Shown here: positions 12,181-21,869 of the stretch, one piece after another | Layout of the letters: every line of letters begins with the position of its first letter | Numbering within the stretch: the first letter of the stretch is position 1 | Assembly (NCBI RefSeq): GCF_041260155.1 | Contig: NC_091938.1 | Span: 15,553,719-15,617,718 of the forward strand | DNA length: 64,000 nt | Direction of reading: 5' to 3' | DNA from: Ptychodera flava | Lineage: Eukaryota; Hemichordata; Enteropneusta; Ptychoderidae | The notes under the pieces: model-generated | Database searches by the model: none | What the model saw: the letters and a program-made list of their open reading frames with translations, nothing else | What the model was told of the DNA's origin: nothing | Program-made: the position numbers and the translations under genes

Positions 12181-12645
12181 TATTCCCTAACTATGGGTCT
12201 GATTTTGACAAAAAGTCCCTAACAATGGGTCTGTTTTTGACAATACACATGGGTAGATGTTTTAAACTTGGGCCGCACACCCCCCCCGTATGAAAATATT
12301 GAGAGTAACCCCCCCCCCCCGGGGCATGACGTGACGAAGAGATGCTCGTCCCAGCCCACACAGGCCTACGCCTGTGTTCTGTTCTTTGTGTAACTGGTGA
12401 CATTGATCCCTCAGGGTAAATCTTGCGTTTAATAAAACAAATTATGACTGCTACTTTGCTGGGCCAGCCTCGCAGGTGAAGGTGTGGAGTAGTGTGTTCT
12501 ACATGATTGACCCATAAGTTATGGTCGGAACGCACGTTCGCTGAATGATTTTGTCGTTTTCACAGCGCCCTCAACGGCATCACAATTTATACCCGGAAAC
12601 AATGTGCTGTTTTCGCGCGTAATTATTATAAGCTGTTTTATATCA

Positions 12646-12806
12646 AAGTGTAGCTGTGGAAACGCAGCTATCTGTTGGCGGGGTAGCGTACGTGCGTCGC
12701 TGAGTGGGTCATCAAAAGGTCCGTGGCAGGCCAAGGTGACCATTTGATGACCCGCATATAACGACGCACACTCTCCCGCCAACAGATAGCTGCGTTTCAA
12801 CAGTGA
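12646..12806. mobile_element. Short hairpin element (MITE-like)
   Basis: ACGCAGCTATCTGTTGGCGG at 12661 is perfectly matched in inverse by CCGCCAACAGATAGCTGCGT at 12776. Inner segments also pair with small mismatches (GGGTCATCAAAAGGT against ACCATTTGATGACCC). The whole folds into a hairpin of about 160 bp. No protein is encoded and no certain target duplication is visible. Confidence 0.65.
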
Positions 12807-13284
12807 ATTAAATAGCTGTCATCAGTACAACTAAAAATGAATTCTATCGAAAAGATTATATGTTTTTCTACACATAAATGATTTTTTATGCGAAAATGGC
12901 GATAATGTTGCCCATATTATAATTCTAATTTACTGACTTACGGTCACAGTAGATTGAAAGAAAATCGTTCTTCCGGTATTTTCTCAACTGCCGCATTTTA
13001 ATATAAAAATGAATTTTTTGCCTTTGGAAATGATTTGTGCAAAATTTGAACTATTTTGAAATAAAGTAGAAATTTTCGTTTGCTACCCCCAGAGGTCAGC
13101 GCGAAAATCGCCCCTGTTTTGCACCCGGTGAAACACGTCACATTCCACACAGCTGACTTTACTACGATGCATTGGTGACCGTCCGAGCGAGCCTGGCGCC
13201 TTACCACAGGGAGCTCTTCCTCCTTGTTTGTGCGTGTCTGTGTTTGTTTGTGTGTGAGTGTTTGTGTTTGTGTTTGTTTATTTG
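12807..13284. other. No gene seen
   Basis: AT-rich sequence with a short GC-richer patch near 13080-13240. It ends in a GTTTGTGT-rich low-complexity run. Frames here come from the low-complexity sequence. Confidence 0.4.
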
Positions 13285-14045
13285 TTATTTTTAATAAATA
13301 ATGGCGAAAAGCTGTTTTGTTTATATTTGTCAATAAAGAGCAGTTTATTTATTTATTTGTTTGTTTTTTTGTTTGTTTGTTTGTTTGTATTTCCAATGGT
13401 TAAGGTTAGGGTTAGGCTTAAGGTAATATGCACCTCGAAAGTGAAAGACTTAAACTTTTGCTCAAACTTTCCTCAGTGAAACTTTCAACCAGTCTCTTAC
13501 CAAAGCAAAAATAAAAATCAGGGGTCACCGTGCAAACTTTGGTACTAGAGAGACAAATAACTTGCGATTTCTCGATATTTGAAATTCAAAATGGCCGCCA
13601 TCCCTGTGTTAACTCTATGGGGTAAAAATAAAATTTTGGATTTTCGAAAAACTAAGACGGTGAAAACTTTCTTTGACCAAGAGCTTCAAAAATGAGCCCC
13701 CACAAGTGGTAGGTCAGAAGAAAATTGATAAAATTAGAAGGCCCGAATATCTGTCCCCGAGGTGCGTTCTACCTTAAGTTAGGATTAGGGTTAGGGTTAG
13801 GCTTAAGTCACTCCCTCTATATTACCAGACTGGTAATATAGAGGAGTGACTTAAATCTACCCTAGCCCTAACCCTCACTTAAGCCTAAGCCTCACCCTAA
13901 CCCTAAGCCTAAGCCTAATCCTAACCATCGGAAAAACATATAACAAACAAACAAACAAACAAACAAACAAATAAATAAATAAAAAGATAAACTGCTCTTT
14001 GTTGACAAATATAAACAAAACAGCTTTCCGCTGTTATTTTTGTTA
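13285..14045. repeat. Long inverted repeat with TTAGGG-like repeats and a central hairpin
   Basis: The left arm (about 13290-13420) reads GCTGTTTTGTTTATATTTG, a (TTTG)n run, then GGTTAGGGTTAGGC. The right arm (about 13855-14035) is its inverse: CCTAACCCTAAGCC runs, a (CAAA)n run, then CAAATATAAACAAAACAGC. At the centre (13801-13853) is a near-perfect hairpin, AGTCACTCCCTCTATATTAC paired with its complement around a GAC loop. TTAGGG-type repeats occur in both arms, facing each other. A TTAA MITE (13418-13777) has inserted into the left arm. The repeats are short and imperfect, so this is an interstitial telomere-like tract or a repeat family that resembles one, not a chromosome end. Confidence 0.75.
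13418..13777. mobile_element. TTAA MITE, copy 1
   Basis: One of five copies in the window of a family of about 355 bp flanked by TTAA (TTAA at 13418-13421 and 13774-13777). Ends here are TTAAGGTAATATGCACCTCG on the left and the inverse CGAGGTGCGTTCTACCTTAA on the right. The body holds family-wide landmarks: GGTCACCGTGCAAA, ATTCAAAATGGCCGCC, GAGTTAACACAGGG-like and CCCCCACAAGTGGTAG. The TTAA target matches the habits of piggyBac and Kolobok elements. It has no coding capacity. Confidence 0.85.
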
Positions 14046-14962
14046 TCTGTTATCTGTGGCCTTACTAGAACTGCAAATCGGTCACTTATCAATGTATTTG
14101 ACCATTCCACCGTTTTTGCAAGATCTCTGACTCAAGTTTCTTAGTTGTTGTTCTGTTATATTATATCTGTAGCCGAGATATTGAGATATATGAAGTTCAA
14201 TATCTAGAAGACATTACATATTAGATTCAATAAATTTAACAAACAGGAATCATACAATATTTGACAAACAATTTATGTGGACAGAGTCGGTTGGTTTCAT
14301 TTGAAAAATGTCAACAATACGCAGGGAGGAAATTTTAATTCCCGTGATAATATTTCAATATAAAACTTCCCAAATGCAAGTAAAATATATTCGTGCATTG
14401 CCAAGAATTTTCCATAACAGATGCATCTTTGAAGTTACGGTTACAGGTAATTAAATTTTTTCCTATATGCCCGTTGTGAAAAAATTGGCTGTATTTCGAG
14501 TCCTCGCATACTCCCCGACATTTTACTTTCAAAGACACTCCTTGCAGTAAATGTTTATTTGCTTTAATAACTGCCAATGTGATACTGTACAAGACACGGC
14601 ACAACAGCTGTGCGTGTGGCGATGCTTCAAACGGAATCCAGTGTACAGTATTATTTGCCCGATCAACACAGAAAAAAATATGCAAAACTTGCAACCTGAA
14701 GAAACAGCGACTGTATGTTCGGCCGTGTCGATTTGATAAAAGCAATTGTTTTCGCTATTAATATCGCGTTCTGCGAAAAAAAAACATCACGCAATAGAAG
14801 GAAAACAAAAGAAAAAAACAAAATCGTGGGGAGACAATACAGTTTTAAAGGTTGGAGTCCTAACAACGAATCAACATATTACTTCTTTACGGCGGAAAAG
14901 TCATAACGTTTCATAACAAACAAAGCAATTAAAAAGTCGTTAGGTTAGCGACTGTACCCCTA
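14046..14962. other. No certain gene; one unassigned 136-codon ORF
   Basis: A minus-strand frame at 14335-14745 encodes 136 residues with a CRGVC motif and several further Cys, which loosely recalls CxGxC cystine-knot modules. The spacing of the later Cys does not fit any family I know, and there is no convincing signal peptide. An overlapping plus-strand frame (14579-14761) is also Cys-rich. Either could be chance. No splice-site evidence decides it. Confidence 0.2.
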
Positions 14963-17900
14963 CACTGTAAAATAGCGGACGCCAGACGCGTCTTTACGCG
15001 TTCAAAATGTAGACGTCGGTGTTCAAATTTGAACTTCTAGTGTTCATATTGTGAACACTAGTGTTCATATTATTAACAGTGATGTTCTAAACCTGAACAC
15101 GGAGTGTTAACAACCATCTCCTTCAAGTGTTCAAAAACTCAGTAATACAGAAATTTTACAATACTACAAAACAATTGACAATCTTTAGTGTTTTTCACTT
15201 TACTATGGCAATATTAAATTTACTACTGCATTGTTGTCCGGCAAACGTACACTGATTTTGATGTAACGAATTTCCCACTTAGTGAAAAATATCTCCGGTC
15301 TAAAATTATTGAAAGTATGTTTGTTCTAAAAAAGGAAGTATACAAAATAATTTTACACGTTTATTACGGTTAAAATTTTGAAATTTTGAAAAGAAAATCA
15401 GATAACCACCCTGAACGCTTTAATTTTAACATCGGCGTGCAAGAGGCGTTCTACTTCTAAACACTTGGTGTTCAAGTTTGGTGCCTTTTCTTATCCCGTC
15501 ATGCATCAAAACGGAAGTTGCGACATTTTTCTTGTAAACGCACGCTGAAGTCGTGATCGTGCGGAAACTAGACCAGAAGGGTAAGTTTTCTCTCCAAAAT
15601 AGTAAAAGGTGTTAAATTTTGATGCATCTGTATTATTATCCTTTGAAATTATTTATAAAGTAATTTGGAATAGCTAAAATATGAAAATACGTGAAGAAAC
15701 CTGTTTTACTTCAGTGGCAGGTATACCATGCACTGGCTGTGAATACGCAGCGTTGTTTTGGGCGATGGCGTATCGATCGCACTCGGGTCAAGGGTCATCA
15801 CCACACAACTGTGTCGCGATCGATGATCCTTGATCCGAGAGCGATCGATATGCCACATTACCGCTGCGTAATCACAGCTAACACATGTCTTTTAGTAATC
15901 ACAATCGCATGTAAAACATTAGTTAAACATAGCAGAGTGTACACTCTATTGTTTCAGTATGTGAGAGTTCGCTTTAATTTTTACTTTTCATAAGTTGATA
16001 ACAAGAACAAGCCAATATTTTGTAACAGTATCGAAGAGAGGCACTGTATACCAAAGTCACCCCTTTCCTTAATCTAATAAGGCTACCTTGTCTTTTATTT
16101 AAAGTCTCATGTCGCCATATTACCTATTGTTGCATTATTTTCAGGATGTGAAAAGTTGGATTTACCTGGTAATCGAAGAAAACAAGCTTGAGAACCTCAG
16201 TTCATCTCTAATGTAGATTTAAACTTTCGAGGGTCAGTAACTGAATTTTGATAAGTTTCTGTATTTTTGTTCTGAATTTATCTAAGCTTTGGTAGAACGC
16301 TATGGTCAATTAAATGTTACCGGAGAATAAGCTTTCAAATACGTTAAGTCTTCTTCATCAGATGCAAGGTTGGAATGAAGAATTAAAGCTGCAAGCGACA
16401 GAAAATTCAGAGTGAAAATTTTCACTCTGACTTTTCTGTCGCTTTCTGCTTCAATTCTTCATTCCACCCTTGCATCTGATGAAGAAGACTTCACGTACTT
16501 TGAAGGCTTATGCTCTCGTAATATTTAGTTGATCATAGCCTACTACCAAATCTTACTTACTTTGTATTGTAGATCAACACGTCTTTTGTTCTCGATTTGT
16601 TACTGTTTTTTAGCTTTGCCGTTAGCGACGCGAAGAGCTTATCAAATAGATGAATGTGTGGCATCGTTCTCAAGTTTTACATCCCAAGCTTTTTCTTCAA
16701 AACCACCTTTGCGATTCCTCTAATATTTGGAGTACAGGTTCCCAGGGATTACCCTAATCATATATGTTCAAGTTATTATGAAATACGCAAAATTGTATTT
16801 TTGAGGCTAATTTTACTATTTTTTGGCAAAAATCTTCTTTTCCTTTACTGGTGGTTTGACGTCTTCAATATTTGGTAAACATGTCCCTAAGAATGTCCTT
16901 CGTCAAAGTTGTGCTAGTTGTGATGAAATATTCAAGTTTTTTTAATGGCAATTTTTGTTTTTGTCAAAAAATCTTTAACAATCTTCAAAACTGCTAATTG
17001 AACAGCTTTGATATTCGGGACATAAGTTTCTGCGTATAGCTTTTTTCAGATTGATCAAATTATGCAGAAATATTGCTATATTGGTGTTGGAATGGCTACT
17101 AGGTTGTTGCCATTGGTTTCAGACTGAAGTTTCCTTTTATAAGTGAATTTTAGTAAGGACTGAATTTTCCAGGTTCAACAGCAAATGCTTATTAACACAC
17201 AGAAAAACTTATCAAACGAAGTCAAAATTAGTTAATGTATTTTTAATTTCTGAGAAGTAGAGTTTTGAAATGTCACCCATTTATTTCAAGGTTTATTTAA
17301 AGATATTACAAACAAACAAACCTTTGTTTATGAAGGACTTTGTTGGACAAGGAAATAGTTTACCCTGCCAAGGACCCACTTTCCCCACTTTCTGCATGTT
17401 GTGCCCTACTGTGACACTTTGACAACTTGACATGTTGTGTTTACTTTAGTGTGGACAACTATATACCATGTGCACCAGAGAAGCCTTGACCAACTTCTTT
17501 TTCTTCAAAATTTACAATTGTCTATACAAGAGGAAATGTCTTTAAGAAACCATCTTACAAAATGGAGTATGCATTTCATACATATACATCTTTTCAACAC
17601 AATAGGTATGCCAAATTTTGAGCTTTTTCAGATGATTTTTGTACGTTTTAAACAAGTATGAACATAAAACGTAATCCACAATATGGTGATTTTTATTGCT
17701 TATGTTTTGATAGGAAGGTGTTGACACTATTGGTTTTTTTCCTCTGACAAACTTTACATACAAAGTTGCAATGTTTATTTGCCCATTTTACAGTAAATTA
17801 TTGTATTTTACTCTAGAAATATATCGTGTATTTTTAGAATAAAATAATTTTACTATATATCAATTGTCTGTAATGTTATTTCAAGGCTTGAACACCCCTG

Positions 17901-18256
17901 AACGCCCAAAATTAAAGGTGTTCAACAAGCGCGCATCATGTGTTCTAGCCTTTAACACACTTATCGTTGAACGGCGTCCATGCGTTCAAAAAGTGTTACA
18001 GCCCTTTGAACGCGTAAAAGCGTTCAAGTTTTTGAACATATTCCCTGTGCAACATAGTGTTCAGATATGGAACACCATGGTGTTCAATATACTGTCTGAT
18101 GAAAACGTAGCGTTCAAAATCTGCACACGTGTGTTCAAAAATTGAACGTTGGTTGAACACGTAGTGTTAAATTTCTGAACGTCTAGAGGCGTTCAAAAAG
18201 TGTTACAAAAAGGCGTTTAATTGGTGTTCTATCCTTGAACACTTAACTTTACAGTG
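14963..18256. mobile_element. CACTG-ended DNA transposon with subterminal GTTCAA motifs (CACTA/EnSpm-like)
   Basis: The ends CACTGTAAA (14963) and TTTACAGTG (ending 18256) are inverted and flanked by TA on both sides. Both subterminal regions are crowded with GTTCAA/TTGAAC motifs in direct and inverted orientation: about eight at 14995-15135 and about sixteen at 17884-18240, often as GTGTTCAA or GCGTTCAA. Dense subterminal motifs next to CACTN ends are a hallmark of CACTA/EnSpm elements, where the transposase binds them. No transposase frame is visible in the 3.3 kb, so it is probably non-autonomous. A long hairpin (16279-16556) is nested inside. A GAAGG|GTAAGT junction at 15580-15590 could be a splice donor of an internal transcript. 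Confidence 0.65.
16279..16556. repeat. Long hairpin nested in the CACTG element
   Basis: Arms of about 135 bp pair almost continuously around the perfect centre CAGAGTGAAAATTTTCACTC. The outer parts (CTATGGTCAATTAAATGTTA against TAATATTTAGTTGATCATAG) are more diverged than the centre. Each arm holds the block GCATCTGATGAAGAAGACTT or its inverse. It may be a separate MITE that inserted into the larger element. Confidence 0.75.
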
Positions 18257-18433
18257 TATGAGTTTACAAAAAAATAGCCATGTTCGAGAATAGTTTCCGA
18301 CAAACCAAAATACAATATGGCATACGTATGATAAGACATGAACGAATATTTCTGTGATACTTATCAGTATCGGCTTTTCAGTCAGTAGCTTACAGATGCA
18401 ATTCTAACTGGCCGTAAAATAAAATAAAAGATA

Positions 18434-18836
18434 AGAGTAGACCTAGCCCTGCGTACAGGTCTGTGTGTTCCCGGCGTTATACGGCCTCCACCACAGCCCT
18501 GCAACGGTCTATGGAGATAACTGGGGTCTCTGCGGCGAGATTCAAAATGGCGATCTCCATGGGTAAACAACTTGTCGAGTACGTTATGTTTCAGAAAACG
18601 AGCGGTTTTGGACGTTAGGAGAAGTTAATCGCATCTTTTCTGGGGTCGGTTAGGAGGTAAAGGTAGGGAGGGAAAGGATTTTGCCCCGATAGAGCAGAAT
18701 TTCGGCCAAAAAGACCGTTTTTTTCGTTGCGGTCCGGATCCGGACCGCAGAGACCCCAGTTATCTCCATAGAACATTGCAGGGCTGTAGTATAACGCCGG
18801 GAACACACAGACCTGTACGCAGGGCTAGAGTAGGCC
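18434..18836. mobile_element. MITE with about 95-bp terminal inverted repeats and 9-bp target duplication
   Basis: Element 18443-18827 begins TAGCCCTGCGTACAGGTCTG and ends with the inverse. The inverted arms run about 95 bp, down to GGAGATAACTGGGGTCTCTG. It is flanked by GAGTAGACC (18434-18442) and GAGTAGGCC (18828-18836), a 9-bp duplication with one change. A 9-bp duplication with long arms fits MULE-type elements, or hAT if the true duplication is 8 bp. Confidence 0.72.
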
Positions 18837-20660
18837 CTATTGCTTTCTCCTTTTTTCATAATTCTAATCTGGATTCATCTGAATGAGAAAGCTTCTAGTG
18901 GTTCGACTATGTTGAGATGATTTGGGTTCCTATATTACAATACAACCAAATGCAGTGTAGTCTATATTTGGCAAATAAATACGACAATATAATCGCTTTG
19001 TTAAGGTCAAACCTATTATTGTACGAAAGATTATATAATAAAATATAGATCATCAGGAATGAATCAAACATTGATTTCGGGGCAAATTTCTGCGATTTTT
19101 GTCCATTGTACCACGACTCTCTTGAATCGGAGAACACCAACAAGCGTCAAGTATTGAAGTCTGGCGTCTACAGTGACATGTAAAAATATTTTATATTTAT
19201 TACATTGTAAATGAGACTTGACAACCGGAAAACTAGTACCTGCAGAAGCCTTAAAAAGGAGTGTCGGAATATATAGGGATGTTGCAACATAGGGATGTCG
19301 CAACATGGGATGTTTGAGCTTAGGGCGGTCACCACACACTGCTAGTGTCGGTGATGGCGACCGCATTGGCAAAACGCGAGAGACTTTCAGAGACTTTCAC
19401 GTCTAACGTAATCACACAATCTTGGTGATGGAACTGGGGCATAATACCTTCAGCTCTGCGTGGGAGGCTGGGTGTAATCGACTATAGGCCACGGCCTCCC
19501 ACCACAGCCCCGTTTCGCTGCCGAAAACAACCGATTTTTAATCCAAAATCGTGTCGATCTCAGTTTTCGAGCACGCCCAACTATTCTAGACACGCGATGT
19601 GCTGAGCTGCACTTTTAAACTTACGCAAAGCAGCTTTTCTCTCTATGCGAGGGGACCGACTGTATCATCCGCCATTGTGAATCTCCATGCACAATGATTC
19701 TGGGTAGGGTTCAAATGCAGGTCAAATAATCATTACGGGAAAGCTCTTCTCCCTACTTCCCTACTTAGTTATCAGAGGATCAATTTCACAGACCTGCCTT
19801 TCCTATAATAGCACTACAATGGCACCAGCTGGATAAGATAAACATAACAATGGAATATTCACACCTTGGGGGATTAAAAGTCTTCTGTTTGTCACCCGAG
19901 TCGGTCAGCAAGGACCCGGGTTTCAGGTATCCCACGCAAGTTAATGCAGTTTTTCCCTAATGTGAGTTCAGATAATGAAGGAGGTCAAATAATTGAAAGG
20001 TAATTTCGTAATCATGACCAGATAATCGCATAATAAAGACCAAATAATGACATAAAAATGCCCAATATCACAAAATAATGGGACAATAATGACTAGATAA
20101 GTTTCAAATCAAGACATCAATGCCGAATAATGTCAAAACAACCGAATTACCAAATAAGTTCATAATCATGTCATAATAATATCCAAATAATGATCAAATA
20201 ATTGCATAACAGTGGCCAAATACTGACATAATTATCACCAAATCACCAAATAATGTAATAAAGATGAGCTATGTTTAAATAAAGATTTCAAGATAATTTT
20301 GGCGGTGTTCTCACCCCATAAACTATACTGAGGGTCAGTCACCACAGTCAGTCAGTCACCACAGATGCCATCTGTCAATTGAGAATGGCAACGCTACTGA
20401 TTAAGGTGGATTTATTACAAGGTTTACGATCGATGAAGCGCAACAAAACAGTGCTCGTCACACTTATGGTCTTAACCTTTCTATTTGCAGTTTGAGTACC
20501 ATGCGTTTTTTTTAAAAAAAAGACTTGAGTGATACTACTGGCTGAAAATAATTTATTAATACCAGCATGTTGGGATTTATTGTGGTATTTTTAATAGTAA
20601 ATCGAATCACTTAAATGTTTTATGTTAGAACTTTAATTTCTCAATTTCTCAGCCATCATA
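18837..20660. other. No gene seen; small hairpin and a degenerate AT-rich repeat
   Basis: A small hairpin lies at 19461-19502 (GTGGGAGGC against GCCTCCCAC), close to CCACAGCCC sequence like that in the MITE just upstream. From about 19970 to 20280 the sequence is a degenerate series of CCAAATAATG/CATAATAATG units without a fixed period. No coding sequence or RNA gene is recognised. Confidence 0.45.
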
Positions 20661-20818
20661 ATGTAAGCCGTCAACGAACTCGTACACTCAGGTTAAGGTC
20701 AAGGTCCAAATGATTAAATACCATGTGATCAAACAACCTATTACGAAATGCTAGTGATCACGCGAGATTTATTACGTGTAAGGGGATGAATCAGTAGCTC
20801 TCCGAGCTGGTATCTGGT
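20660..20818 (+). promoter_or_regulatory. Conserved upstream block of Ig gene A
   Basis: These 160 bases align with the sequence upstream of gene C (51829-51990, minus strand): GTCAACGAACTCGTA, ACTCAGGT-AAGGTCAAG, AAATGATTAAAT, TACGAAATGCTA-GTGATCA and ATCAGTAGCT-TCCGAGCTGG occur in the same order. Gene B keeps only the ATG-proximal part (GATCAGTAGCTGTTCGA). Conservation of the block next to the start codon in inverted paralogues marks it as 5' UTR plus core promoter. No obvious TATA box is visible. Confidence 0.65.
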
Positions 20819-20882
20819 ATGAGTCGCTTCGTCTACATCTTCCTATGTCTTTCTATTACGAGTTTCTGCAGCTCATTTGCAG
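20819..20882 (+). CDS. Gene A exon 1 (signal peptide)
   Basis: ATG at 20819 with 21 codons plus one base, ending GCTCATTTGCAG|GTATGT. The same ending (C/G-S/T-F-A, then gtatgt) marks exon 1 of genes B and C. The start is chosen because the upstream block and the ATG position agree between paralogues. Confidence 0.85.
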
Positions 20883-21595
20883 GTATGTCATATTATTTTT
20901 CGTTATGAAAAACGGAGACCATGTTTTTAATTTTCATAGACTGCCCATTCGAAAATAATAACACGCCCAAATTTTGCTAATGGTATGGAACTTGTAAATG
21001 AATATAAAAATGAGATGACTGATGTTTTGTCTAACTAGATCCTCAAAACAGTTAGATAGAAATTGAGAACATTCCTTTTTCTCTACTGGAGTAACTGGCG
21101 ATTCGCCTCGGTATCATTCGACAAAAATCGGGCTGCCGAATCCACTGGTCTGATATGGCAGGCGAGTTATAGAATGTTGTTTTCCTACAGCGGTCATGGG
21201 AAAAGAATTTGCTTACGAGAAAGAAATATCCCTTTTGACGAGATCTCGAATTTCAAGTTTGAAACAAAAATTTACGGGAAGATCGTACCAGTTTAATACG
21301 AAGAATCCTTCCAATAAGCCGTCGGCAATTCGTCATAATATTTTATTACTTTAGTTTGTCTGCGGTTAGCAACATGGCACAGTTACTTTGAGTGAGCTGC
21401 GTAGACAATCAATCGCGCAAATGCATGATGATAGGATTGTTAACATTAAACGGCTTACAAGCCTGGTTTCCGCGTGATTCACAGTATATATACATGATAT
21501 ACCGGGTTACAATATATATCTACACCAAACTTATGCCGATGTGTTTGGTATTGGACTTGTCATCGCAGCATGTATATATATATATATTTATATAT

Positions 21596-21663
<68 letters not shown>

Positions 21664-21801
21664 ACACACCACATGCTCATTCCGTGTCGCGATTCGCCAG
21701 AATCGCCTACGGCCTCGGGGAATAGCGATGTGTTTCTGGTAACACACGGCCCCTCGGGGTAATAGACGGGCGCTATAGCCCTCATGACCAGGCAATAGGT
21801 G

Positions 21802-21869
<68 letters not shown>

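Larger units (their letters stand above)
9769..12331. mobile_element. 2.5-kb non-autonomous DNA transposon with poly-G tips and 9-bp target duplication
   Basis: A GGCATGACG direct repeat (9769-9777 and 12323-12331) flanks an element whose ends are inverted: CCCGGGGGGGGGGG then TACTCCC on the left, and GAGAGTAA then a poly-C run and GG on the right. Inside the tips both ends also carry short diverged motifs of the type CCCTAA-TATGGGTC in inverse orientation. An 8-9-bp duplication suggests the hAT superfamily, although MULE-type elements also make 9-bp duplications. No transposase frame of useful length is present, so it would depend on another element. It contains a tandem repeat (10860-11345) and a dispersed repeat (about 10615-10735). 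Confidence 0.72.

Noticed and set aside
13380-14000. A true telomere or chromosome end
   Set aside because: The TTAGGG units are few, imperfect and facing each other, and normal sequence continues on both sides.
14963-14975. RAG/Transib-type end (CACTGTA resembles a recombination signal heptamer)
   Set aside because: No 5-bp target duplication flanks it, no nonamer at the right distance, and dense subterminal motifs fit CACTA better.
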